Shown one piece after another: positions 6,964-13,578 of a DNA stretch of 18,283 nucleotides. This DNA comes from CAYJPV01 sp964547975 (GTDB lineage Bacteria; Acidobacteriota; Vicinamibacteria; Vicinamibacterales; JAKQTR01): contig CAZJRM010000098.1 in NCBI GenBank assembly GCA_964547975.1, positions 1 to 18,283 on the forward strand. Reading direction: 5' to 3'. The position numbers were made by a program, and so were the translations under genes. The notes under the pieces are model-generated. The model was not told the DNA's origin. It saw only the letters and a program-made list of their open reading frames with translations, and ran no database searches. Within the stretch, counting starts at the first letter, position 1; the number at the start of each line of letters is the position of its first letter.

Positions 6964-7037
6964 TGGCTGGGACGTAGGGATTCGAACCCCAATAACGTGG
7001 TCCAGAGCCACGTGTCCTACCGTTGAACGACGTCCCA
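6964..7037 (-). tRNA. tRNA-Gln(CTG), CCA encoded
   Basis: The minus strand folds as a full cloverleaf. The acceptor stem TGGGACG pairs with CGTCCCA. The D-arm is GTTC/GGAC, the anticodon stem CGTGG/CCACG, and the loop CTCTGGA with anticodon CTG (decodes CAG). The T-arm is TGGGG/CCCTA around TTCGAAT. The discriminator is G73 and CCA follows in the DNA (6964-6966). Length is 71 nt without CCA and 74 nt with it. The four-base D-stem includes a G-T pair, and the variable loop is short (TTAT). Confidence 0.93.
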
Positions 7038-7080
7038 GCAAGGAGGTCAGCGAACGGCTGAACCCAACCAGTTTAGCAGA

Positions 7081-7093
7081 AACCCGGCGGGTT
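7081..7093. repeat. Small perfect palindrome upstream of the repeat pair
   Basis: AACCCG-G-CGGGTT is a 13-bp inverted repeat just before the CAGGGCT palindrome. A similar GC-rich stretch (CCGGCCGGGC) precedes the second copy of that palindrome near 8985, so it may belong to a longer repeat unit. Otherwise 7038-7366 holds the two palindromes and the hairpin listed separately, and no gene. Confidence 0.4.
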
Positions 7094-7111
7094 CGGCCAG
7101 CGCCGGGCAGC

Positions 7112-7137
7112 CTGGCAGGGCTGAAGCCCTGCCCCAC
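7112..7137. repeat. Palindromic repeat family A, copy 1
   Basis: The core GGCAGGGCTGAAGCCCTGCC (7114-7133) is a perfect 9-2-9 inverted repeat. The 26-bp unit (7112-7137, ending CCAC) recurs at 8996-9021 with one change in the loop. It is REP-like: short, intergenic, palindromic and dispersed. Confidence 0.8.
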
Positions 7138-7142
7138 GGCAT

Positions 7143-7168
7143 CAGGCCCGACTGAAGTCGGGCGCTAC
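7143..7168. repeat. Palindromic repeat family B, copy 1
   Basis: The core GCCCGACTGAAGTCGGGC (7146-7163) is a perfect 8-2-8 inverted repeat. It has the same GA loop as family A but a different stem. The whole 26-bp unit, ending GCTAC, is identical to 8267-8292. It sits five bases after family A copy 1. Confidence 0.8.
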
Positions 7169-7210
7169 ACCTGCCGCACGGCCATCCCCCGCCCCGGCAC
7201 GTCCTAACTG

Positions 7211-7237
7211 AAGACCGCGCTCGCTGGCGCGGGTCTT
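7211..7237. other. Strong hairpin in the upstream region of the response regulator
   Basis: AAGACCGCGC pairs with GCGC(G)GGTCTT around the six-base loop TCGCTG, giving a ten-pair stem with one bulged G. It lies 130 bp before the response-regulator start. It could be a terminator for upstream transcription, an attenuator or a remnant of a repeat. No T-run follows on either strand. Confidence 0.4.
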
Positions 7238-7366
7238 GCCTCTCATCACAACGCCACACCGCCGCGGCCATTCCCCCAACCGCCGCATCGTGTTGGTCCG
7301 TCGCAAGTTGTCGAATCCGCTCGGCGCGCCCGCAGGGGCCGCGAGCCACGAGGACTGTCCCTTTCC

Positions 7367-8137
7367 ATGCACGTCGCTGTCCCATCGGAACCACACGCCC
7401 ACGCCGGCGCCGCGGCGCCGCCCCGCCCGCGCGCGCTCGTGGTAGACGACGAGGCGCCGATCCGGGAACTGCTGCGCCTGCACCTGGAACTCGCGGGCTT
7501 CGAGGTCGAAGAATGCGGCGACGGCCACGATGCCCTCGACAGCCTCGGCTCAATCGCGTTCGACGTCGTGCTGCTCGACCTGATGCTCCCGGGTATCGAC
7601 GGCATCGCCCTCTGCCGTGCCGCCCGCGCCTCGGGCCCGAACGTGGCGGCGCCCATCCTGCTGCTCTCCGCCCGCGGCACAGAGGCCGACAAGGTGCTCG
7701 GCCTGCAGAGCGGCGCGGACGATTACGTCACAAAACCTTTCGGCGTGATGGAACTGCTCGCGCGCATCGAAGCCGTCATGCGACGCAGCACGCGGCTGGC
7801 GCCCATGGACACGCCGCCCTCGGACGGCACGCGCCACGTACGCGCCGCGGGTCTCGTCCTCGACTGCGAACGGCGCAAGGCCACCGCGCACGGCCGCCCG
7901 GTCGACCTCACGCGCCAGGAGTTCGACGTACTCTGCCTGCTGGCGTCGAAACGCGGCCTGGTCTTCAGCCGCGCCGCGCTCGTGGCCCACGCGTGGAATC
8001 GCGACAACCGCGTCACCAGCCGCACCGTGGACACGGTCATCAGCCGCCTGCGCCACAAGATCGAACCCGACCCCGACACACCCCGCCACATCGTCACCGT
8101 GTGGGGCGTCGGCTACAAGTTCGCCGACGGCGACTGA
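7367..8137 (+). CDS. OmpR/PhoB-family response regulator (orphan)
   Basis: A 256-residue two-component regulator. The receiver domain (about 22-135) has the acidic pair Asp27-Asp28, phospho-acceptor Asp71 in VVLLDLMLPG, Ser101 in LLLSAR and Lys123 in VTKPFG. The C-terminal winged helix (about 155-255) has VDLTRQEFDVLCLLAS, the recognition helix SRTVDTVISRLRHKI and the wing TVWGVGYKF, typical of DNA-binding OmpR/PhoB proteins. An Ala/Pro-rich extension of about 20 residues precedes the receiver domain. The ATG at 7367 is the only reasonable start, yet no good SD precedes it; the nearest AGGA is over ten bases away. No histidine kinase gene lies in the window, so its partner is elsewhere. The gene ends in a hairpin that includes its stop codon. 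Confidence 0.92.
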   Translation: MHVAVPSEPHAHAGAAAPPRPRALVVDDEAPIRELLRLHLELAGFEVEECGDGHDALDSLGSIAFDVVLLDLMLPGIDGIALCRAARASGPNVAAPILLLSARGTEADKVLGLQSGADDYVTKPFGVMELLARIEAVMRRSTRLAPMDTPPSDGTRHVRAAGLVLDCERRKATAHGRPVDLTRQEFDVLCLLASKRGLVFSRAALVAHAWNRDNRVTSRTVDTVISRLRHKIEPDPDTPRHIVTVWGVGYKFADGD

Positions 8138-8159
8138 TCGCCCATCAGTCGCCGCCGGC
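8123..8159 (+). terminator. Hairpin terminator candidate containing the response-regulator stop codon
   Basis: CGGCGACTGAT (8128-8138) pairs perfectly with ATCAGTCGCCG (8144-8154) around a CGCCC loop. After one mismatch GCCG (8123-8126) pairs with CGGC (8156-8159), giving about 15 pairs in total. The TGA at 8135-8137 is inside the stem. The following TCCCTTGT is only weakly T-rich, so intrinsic termination is likely but not certain. Message stabilisation is another possibility. Confidence 0.6.
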
Positions 8160-8167
8160 TCCCTTGT

Positions 8168-8187
8168 CCGGGGCGAGCAGGCCCCGG
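8168..8187. other. Second GC hairpin after the response regulator
   Basis: CCGGGGC-GAGCAG-GCCCCGG forms a perfect seven-pair stem with a six-base loop, nine bases past the larger hairpin. It may act with it as a tandem terminator or as an RNA 3' stabiliser. Confidence 0.45.
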
Positions 8188-8192
8188 GATCT

Positions 8193-8234
8193 GGCTCTCG
8201 GCTCTCGGCTTTCGGCTTTCGGCTTTCGGCTTTC
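8193..8234. repeat. Heptamer tandem array: two GGCTCTC then four GGCTTTC
   Basis: Six uninterrupted 7-bp units: GGCTCTC at 8193 and 8200, then GGCTTTC at 8207, 8214, 8221 and 8228, followed by GGCC. It is intergenic, downstream of the response regulator. The format resembles the short tandemly repeated (STRR) heptamers described in cyanobacteria. Confidence 0.9.
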
Positions 8235-8266
8235 GGCCAGGACCGATGTCACACTGCATCCATTGC

Positions 8267-8292
8267 CAGGCCCGACTGAAGTCGGGCGCTAC
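8267..8292. repeat. Palindromic repeat family B, copy 2
   Basis: This unit is identical over 26 bp to 7143-7168, with the same 8-2-8 palindrome (8270-8287) and the same GCTAC tail. It lies between the two heptamer-rich stretches. The two copies bracket the response-regulator gene in the same orientation. Confidence 0.8.
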
Positions 8293-8294
8293 GA

Positions 8295-8381
8295 CCAACC
8301 AATCCCCAACCCCCAATCAGGCCCCCAGGCCCCAGGCTCCAGGTTCCAACCAGACCCCAGCCCCTAGCCTCTAGCCCCTAG
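8295..8381. repeat. Degenerate heptamer arrays (three blocks) running into the lipoprotein stop codon
   Basis: Block 1 (8295-8315): CCAACCA, ATCCCCA, ACCCCCA. Block 2 (8327-8347): AGGCCCC, AGGCTCC, AGGTTCC. Block 3 (8352-8379): AGACCCC, AGCCCCT, AGCCTCT, AGCCCCT, then AG. Each block keeps a strict 7-bp period with different bases, separated by short phase shifts. The last unit supplies the TAG stop (8378-8380, minus strand) of the lipoprotein gene. Confidence 0.8.
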
Positions 8382-8947
8382 TTGATCCTCACCGTCACCT
8401 CCTTCGTGAAGCTCACACCTTCGTCGTCTTTGAAGCTGATCGTCACCGTGGCGAGCGCTTCGCTCCGCAGGCTCGGCAGGTCGTACCACACGTCGAAGTA
8501 CATCGTTGCGCTCGAGTTGGCCGCGTTGAACTTGTTCGTGGTGGACTGGGTGATCACCGATTCGTAGTGCTCGGTGTCCCCTCCCGTCGGCGGGGTGACG
8601 ATGCCGCCCGACGCCTGCTGGACTTTGACCGTGGCAGAGGTGATCTCGACCGGGAAATCGAGGTCGATGTCTTCGTCGAGCGCGTTGCCGTTGAGCGTCA
8701 CCGTCACCGCGAACGACGCCTTCCAGTCGTACGCCAGGATGTCGTCCGGCTGGTTGTTGCCGCGCACGACGCGATACGTCCGATCGCTGCCCGTCTGCGC
8801 CGTTGCCGGGTCGGGCGTCACGCTGGTATCGACGAAGTCGTCCACGTCGAGCGTCTCGTCCGTGTCGGACGGGGACTGGCACGCGCCGAGCGCGAAGGAG
8901 CCAGAGACCAGCAGAACCAGCATCAGCAATGAAGACCAACGGCGCAT
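8378..8947 (-). CDS. Secreted lipoprotein of unknown function
   Basis: A 189-residue lipoprotein. The signal peptide (1-22) ends in the lipobox LGAC with Cys23 as the acylated residue. Next is an acidic, Asp/Thr-rich linker (about 25-50), then a beta-rich domain (about 57-189) with alternating hydrophobic strands such as ASFAVTVTLNG, ATVTISFKDDEG and TKEVTVRIN. I do not recognise a family. The ATG has AAGGAG seven to eight bases upstream. It lies 86 bp downstream of the Omp85-like gene on the same strand, with a palindrome between them, so the two may share a transcript and an outer-membrane location. The stop codon is formed by the heptamer array. Confidence 0.8.
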   Translation of the reverse strand: MRRWSSLLMLVLLVSGSFALGACQSPSDTDETLDVDDFVDTSVTPDPATAQTGSDRTYRVVRGNNQPDDILAYDWKASFAVTVTLNGNALDEDIDLDFPVEITSATVKVQQASGGIVTPPTGGDTEHYESVITQSTTNKFNAANSSATMYFDVWYDLPSLRSEALATVTISFKDDEGVSFTKEVTVRIN

Positions 8948-8995
8948 GAAGACTCTCCTTGTTGGGCGAACCCGGCACCGGCCGGGCGCAACCTG

Positions 8996-9021
8996 CTGGC
9001 AGGGCTAAAGCCCTGCCCCAC
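8996..9021. repeat. Palindromic repeat family A, copy 2
   Basis: GGCAGGGCTAAAGCCCTGCC (8998-9017) is a perfect 9-2-9 inverted repeat that differs from copy 1 only in the loop (AA for GA). It has the same CT flank and CCAC tail. It lies in the gap between the Omp85-like gene and the lipoprotein gene, where it may act as an attenuator or 3' protector of the upstream message. Confidence 0.8.
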
Positions 9022-9033
9022 ATCAATCCGGCG

Positions 9034-11475
9034 TCAGAACGTGGTGCCGACGGCGAACTTGAACACCCACGCCGGCTGGAAGGTGTCCCGATAGAAGTTG
9101 CGGGCGAAGATCAGCCGGAACGGCACGTTCACCATCGGCATCACGACGCGGAGTTCCGCGCCGGTCGACGTCCTCAGTTGCCGGATGTCGATGGGTTTCG
9201 TCTCTTCGAACGCCTGGCCCGCGTCGTGGAACGCGACGAGCCTGACCGGCCCGAACAGGTCCAGGTAGTACTCCGCGTTGAACAACACGAACTTGTTGCC
9301 GCCCAGCAGCCGGTTGTATTCGTTCACCGGCCCGACGGACCGCAGGTCGACACCGCGGATCTGGTACTCGCCGCCCAGGTAGTAGCGGTAGTAGTACGGC
9401 AGTTCGCGGGTCTTGCCGTACATGTGCAGCCAGCCGCCTTGCGCGCGCAGGCCGAATCCCGTGCGCCGGCTGGTGGGAATGTAGAAGATCGCCTCACCTT
9501 CGGGCTTGACGTAGTTGTAGCTCCCGCCGAGCCACGTCCCGCCCAGCGTGGTGTTGAGGGACACGCGCATCCCGCGGTGCGGCATGAACGGGTGGTCGAC
9601 CGAGTTGTAGATCAGGCTCGGCGTCAGCCGGCTGTCGACATGCCGGCCTTCATCGGTGACCGGGTTGAACGACGGCACGCCGTCGCCGCCGTCGACGGCC
9701 GAGAGCGACGTCAGCGCGTCGAAGTCCTGGCTGATCGCGATATCGGTGACCTCGTAGTTGTAGCCGAAGTAGCCGCGCAGGAACCGCCAGATGGGCTTAC
9801 CCACGGTCAACGACGCGCCCTCGCGCACTTCGCTGTAGGCGACGTCTTTCACGCTCGAGAAGAAGTCGTTCTTGCGCGAGTAGAGGTCGGCGGAAACGCT
9901 GATCGGCCGGTTGAAGAGATACGGCTCGGTGATGGCCAACTGGTAGAGCGTGGAACGTGTGCCCCGCTGCACCGCCATCGAAACGCTCTCGCCCCGCCCC
10001 AGGAAGCTGGCAACCGTGTACTGGAAGTTCCCGAAGACGCCGTCGTACTGCGAGATCCCGCCGCCGAACATCAACTGGTTGCGGTTCTGCTCTTCGACCT
10101 TGACCTTCAGGTCGACACGATTGTCGGTGCCAGGGGTCTTCTCCACCTGGATGCCGTCCTTCGTGTCGATCGGCTTGAAGTAACCGAGCTGGTTCAGCCG
10201 CTTCACGCTGTACTTCAGCGCTTCGGTGTTGAACACCCCGCCTTCGCTCAACGCGAGTTCACGGCGGATCACGTTGTCCCGCGTGACCGTGTTGCCGGAG
10301 AAGGTCACGGTGTTGACGAAGTACTGCGCGCCCTCCTGCAGCCGCATCGTCACGTCGACGATGCCGCCCTCGCGAGGCGTGAGGTCGGGATAGCCGGTGA
10401 ACTCGAAGTAGCCGATCGTGCCGTAGATCTCACGGGCCTTCTCGAGCCCCTTGCGCACGACCGCTTCGGAGTAGTGGCGGCCGGGTTTCGACTTGAAGAG
10501 CGTGCGCAGCGCCTCGGCCTTCAGAACCGCCGCCCCGTCGAACACGAACTCGCCGATCCGGTACCGGGGTCCCTCCTCGACCGGAATCCGCAAGTCCACC
10601 CAGCGGGTTCTTCCGTCGCTCGAATCGCCAATCGGTTCGAGACGCGGCGCGCCTACCCGCGCCGTGACGTACCCGCGGTTGCGATAGTGTTCGACGAGGC
10701 GGTCGGCATCCGACTCGAACTTCGTCTCGAAGTACGAGCCCCGGCTCGTGGCGAAGCCCGGCAGCCACCAAGGCTTGGTCCGGTTGTCCCGCATCACCCC
10801 GCGAAGGGTACGGCTGCCGATAGCCGTGTTGCCCTCGAAGGTCAGGCGCCGGATGCGCACTCTCGGCCCGTCGTCGATCGTGAAGACGAGCGAGACGAGC
10901 TTCTGACCCGCCGCGATCTCCCGAATCTCGTGGGTGACCGTGGAGTACTGGAACCCCTTTTCCTGGAGCAGGCCGCGCACGAGGGTCTCCGCCCGGTGCA
11001 CCATGCCGCTGTCGAGGAACGAGTCGGGCCGGATCTGCTGTCCGGCGTCACGCAGCGCGCCTTCGATCCCGGCGGTATCGAGCACCCGCGATCCCCGGTA
11101 CTCGATCGTCCGCACCCGTTGACGCTCGACCAGGTTGAAGACGAGGTGTTTGCCCTCGACGCCGTTCGGAAACGGCTCGTCGCGCACTTCGATCCAGAGG
11201 TCGTCGAGGAACTTCGTCTCCCAGAGGCGGCGGAAGTCCTCGAGTGCGGTGGCCGGACGGTACGGTTCCCACTCTCCGGCTGAAGGGCGGCTGGGCCTGG
11301 TCTGGATGTAGTAGAGATAGGTCTGCGGTTCGACGAGCGGGACGTTACCCTGCGTCGGAAACCGGACCTCGATGGTCCGCACGACGGGCGCTGTGCCGTC
11401 CGGAGGCATGGCCGCGGGGGCCTGGACGTGTTGACCGGCCACCGTCAGTGCGAGAAGGAATACGCCAGAGACCAT
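9034..11475 (-). CDS. Omp85/BamA-family outer membrane assembly protein with five POTRA domains
   Basis: An 813-residue outer-membrane protein. After a signal peptide (about 1-19) come five POTRA repeats, each opening with a strand such as VRTIEVRFP, VRTIEYRG, RIRRLTFEGNTAIG, YRIGEFVFDGAAV and FVNTVTFSGNTV (about residues 30-440). The C-terminal half (about 445-813) is a beta-barrel with the conserved barrel motif GGEYQIRGVDL, matching the R-G loop motif of BamA, and a terminal aromatic beta-signal FKFAVGTTF. Length and POTRA count fit BamA, which folds outer-membrane proteins. It is not beside skp or lpx genes, so a paralogue with another role is possible. The ATG at 11475 has AAGGAG eight bases upstream; longer in-frame starts add an unlikely leader. 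It is divergent from the metallophosphoesterase. Confidence 0.88.
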   Translation of the reverse strand: MVSGVFLLALTVAGQHVQAPAAMPPDGTAPVVRTIEVRFPTQGNVPLVEPQTYLYYIQTRPSRPSAGEWEPYRPATALEDFRRLWETKFLDDLWIEVRDEPFPNGVEGKHLVFNLVERQRVRTIEYRGSRVLDTAGIEGALRDAGQQIRPDSFLDSGMVHRAETLVRGLLQEKGFQYSTVTHEIREIAAGQKLVSLVFTIDDGPRVRIRRLTFEGNTAIGSRTLRGVMRDNRTKPWWLPGFATSRGSYFETKFESDADRLVEHYRNRGYVTARVGAPRLEPIGDSSDGRTRWVDLRIPVEEGPRYRIGEFVFDGAAVLKAEALRTLFKSKPGRHYSEAVVRKGLEKAREIYGTIGYFEFTGYPDLTPREGGIVDVTMRLQEGAQYFVNTVTFSGNTVTRDNVIRRELALSEGGVFNTEALKYSVKRLNQLGYFKPIDTKDGIQVEKTPGTDNRVDLKVKVEEQNRNQLMFGGGISQYDGVFGNFQYTVASFLGRGESVSMAVQRGTRSTLYQLAITEPYLFNRPISVSADLYSRKNDFFSSVKDVAYSEVREGASLTVGKPIWRFLRGYFGYNYEVTDIAISQDFDALTSLSAVDGGDGVPSFNPVTDEGRHVDSRLTPSLIYNSVDHPFMPHRGMRVSLNTTLGGTWLGGSYNYVKPEGEAIFYIPTSRRTGFGLRAQGGWLHMYGKTRELPYYYRYYLGGEYQIRGVDLRSVGPVNEYNRLLGGNKFVLFNAEYYLDLFGPVRLVAFHDAGQAFEETKPIDIRQLRTSTGAELRVVMPMVNVPFRLIFARNFYRDTFQPAWVFKFAVGTTF

Positions 11476-11597
11476 CGATGCCGCTCCTTGCGGCTGCCAC
11501 TCGATGATTCGGACGCCGGGAACGTTGCAGGTCTGTCGCGGTTCTGTGAAAAGACTGTGGCAGAATCGTGGGGACCGAGCCATTCCCGAGGTGCCCC

Positions 11598-13505
11598 GTG
11601 ACCCAGACCATCCGTCGCAGTCTTGCCGTCGCCGGAGTCCTGTTCGTCGCCGCGTCAACCGTCTTCGTCCTGCGCGCGCGACAGGCCGCGCCGTCTATCC
11701 CCGCCGTGTTCGCCAACATCAAGGCCGGCGCCGACGGCCAGCCCCTCTTCCAGGTTCCCGACGGGGCCACGTATACGCTGCGCGAGCGGGCTCCGACGTG
11801 GACCGTGCCGCAGCTCCAGGGCAACCCCCGGGGCACCGCGACCGGGCTCGCCCTGGACTTCGGCAAGCCGGGATTCTCGGGCACGCTCGTGTGGGGCCTG
11901 GTGCCCTACCACGACACCAAGTACCCGCAACCGGTCTATCGCACGTCGACACCGATCAAGGACGGCAAGGCCGAGATTGACATCGCCGGCCGCGTCGCCG
12001 GCGTGTACGACATGGTCGGGTGGAAGGCCGCCGCGACGGCGGTGATTGGCTACCGCATCATCACGAGCGAAGGCGCGATGATCTACGACGGCCGCGTACG
12101 GTTCGCGGGCACGGGCCCGTTCGAGCCGGCCGTCACCATGGTCGAAGGGCCGTTCGTCGCGAAGGTGACGCCTCGCAGCGCGGTCATCTGGTTCGTCCTG
12201 AACCAGCCGGCACCGTGCAGTGTCACGGTCGGCTCGCGCACGGTGCCGTGCGTCGAGGGCCGGACGCGGCAGGAACTCCTCGTCGACGGCCTCGCGCCTG
12301 CCACCGACTACACGTACATCGTCCGCTACGGCGCCTACAGCGAACAGTACGGATTCCGCACGGCGCCCCGCGCGGGCTCACGCGCGCCGTTCACGTTCAG
12401 CTATTCGAGCGACTCGCGCGGCGGCCAGGGCGGCGGCGACCGCAACTTCAACGGCCCGAATGCGTACATCATGCGCCGCTCCGTCGCGCTGGCACGGCAG
12501 CGCAACGCGGCGTTCATGCTGTTTACCGGCGATCTCATTGGCGGGCCGCACCTCACCCCCGCGGCGATGCATGTCGAGTTCGCGAACTGGTACCGCGCCG
12601 TCGAGCCCCACGCGCACTGGATGCCGGTGGTCGCGGGCATCGGCAACCACGAAGCCGTGGTGCGCGAGTTCGTGAACGAGAAGAACCAGACCGTTCGTGT
12701 CGATCGGTTCCCGTACGAAACGGAATCCACGGAAGCCGTCTTCGCGGCGGCGTTCGTCAATCCCGACAACGGCCCGGCCAGCGAAGACGGGTCGGCCTAC
12801 GACCCGAATCCGAACGCGGTGGACTTCCCCAGCTACAGCGAGAATGTCTTCTCGTTCACCCACGCCAACGCGGCGTTCGTGGTGCTGAACTCGAACTACT
12901 GGTACTCCCCGACGATGGGTTCGGTCGCATCGCTGGAGGGGAACCCCCACGCGTACGTGATGGACAACCAGCTCGCCTGGCTCAAGACCACCCTGGCGGC
13001 CTTCGAGAAGAACGTCGCCGTCGATCACGTGTTCATCACGATTCATACGCCCGTGTTCCCCAATGGCGGGCACGTCGGCGACGACATGTGGTACAGCGGG
13101 AAGAACGAGATGCGGGCTCGGATCAACGGGAAGCCGGTGGCGAAGGGCATCATCGACCGGCGCGACGAGATCCTCACGTTGATCCAGTCACACCGGAAAG
13201 TCGTCGCCGTTCTGACGGGCGACGAACACAACTACAACCGCCTGCGCCTCGACGCGACGGTGCCCATCTACCCGGACGGCTGGACCGGGCCACGCGTCAC
13301 GCTGAAGCGCCCCTTCTTCCAGGTGAACAACGGCGCGGCCGGTGCCCCCTACTACGCGCAGGACAAGACGCCGTGGTCGGCGTTCGTGAAGGGCTTCTCC
13401 ACACAGCACGCGCTCTGCCTGTTCCAGATCGACGGCCCGCGCGTGCGGCTCGAGACTGTCAATCCGGAAACGCTCGAGGTGCTGGATAAGGCCGTGCTGC
13501 GGTAA
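11598..13505 (+). CDS. Exported purple acid phosphatase-like metallophosphoesterase
   Basis: A 635-residue protein from a GTG start. A hydrophobic N-terminal segment (about 5-26) acts as signal peptide or anchor. Next comes a beta region (to about 255) ending in an FN3-like domain with the ATDYTYIVRYG strand, as in purple acid phosphatases. The catalytic domain has metal ligands in order: Asp272 (SSDSRGG), Asp312 (FTGDLIGG), Asn350-His351 (GIGNHE), His483 (TIHTPVF) and His544 (GDEHNYNR). The family hydrolyses phosphate mono- or diesters using a two-metal centre. The final motif is GDEH where GHxH is usual. GTG at 11598 is preferred because GAGGT lies about five bases before it; an ATG at 11568 is the alternative. 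It faces the Omp85-like gene divergently across 122 bp. Confidence 0.87.
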   Translation: MTQTIRRSLAVAGVLFVAASTVFVLRARQAAPSIPAVFANIKAGADGQPLFQVPDGATYTLRERAPTWTVPQLQGNPRGTATGLALDFGKPGFSGTLVWGLVPYHDTKYPQPVYRTSTPIKDGKAEIDIAGRVAGVYDMVGWKAAATAVIGYRIITSEGAMIYDGRVRFAGTGPFEPAVTMVEGPFVAKVTPRSAVIWFVLNQPAPCSVTVGSRTVPCVEGRTRQELLVDGLAPATDYTYIVRYGAYSEQYGFRTAPRAGSRAPFTFSYSSDSRGGQGGGDRNFNGPNAYIMRRSVALARQRNAAFMLFTGDLIGGPHLTPAAMHVEFANWYRAVEPHAHWMPVVAGIGNHEAVVREFVNEKNQTVRVDRFPYETESTEAVFAAAFVNPDNGPASEDGSAYDPNPNAVDFPSYSENVFSFTHANAAFVVLNSNYWYSPTMGSVASLEGNPHAYVMDNQLAWLKTTLAAFEKNVAVDHVFITIHTPVFPNGGHVGDDMWYSGKNEMRARINGKPVAKGIIDRRDEILTLIQSHRKVVAVLTGDEHNYNRLRLDATVPIYPDGWTGPRVTLKRPFFQVNNGAAGAPYYAQDKTPWSAFVKGFSTQHALCLFQIDGPRVRLETVNPETLEVLDKAVLR

Positions 13506-13516
13506 AGCAACCTGTA

Positions 13517-13544
13517 GGGGCAAGGAACAAGGGGCAAGGGGCAC
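13517..13544. repeat. Heptamer tandem array: GGGGCAA/GGAACAA/GGGGCAA/GGGGCAC
   Basis: Four 7-bp units begin 12 bases after the metallophosphoesterase stop. The unit differs from those near 8193-8381 but the period is the same, and it again lies at a gene 3' end. Confidence 0.65.
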
Positions 13545-13558
13545 GCCCGTTGGACGTG

Positions 13559-13570
13559 GGGGCCGGCCCC
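13559..13570. terminator. GGGGCC/GGCCCC palindrome between convergent genes
   Basis: GGGGCCGGCCCC is a perfect 12-bp palindrome in the 73-bp gap between two convergent genes. It could work as a bidirectional terminator, but no T-run accompanies it. Confidence 0.35.
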
Positions 13571-13578
13571 TGCTGCCG

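Noticed and set aside
6520..7137. 205-residue minus-strand frame across the tRNA
   Set aside because: It reads through the tRNA and its repeat and has no start context. Only a short stretch looks protein-like, and that is reported as a possible remnant.
8193..8381. CRISPR array
   Set aside because: The repeats are contiguous 7-mers without spacers, and no cas gene is present.
8959..11283. 774-residue open frame on the + strand
   Set aside because: It runs antisense to the Omp85-like gene, has no domain, is rich in His/Arg/Val/Glu shadow composition, and is explained by the strong third-position GC of the real gene.
12020..13489. 489-residue + strand frame inside the metallophosphoesterase gene
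   Set aside because: It is an alternative frame with Arg-rich shadow composition and no domain. The metal-ligand motifs are in the other frame.
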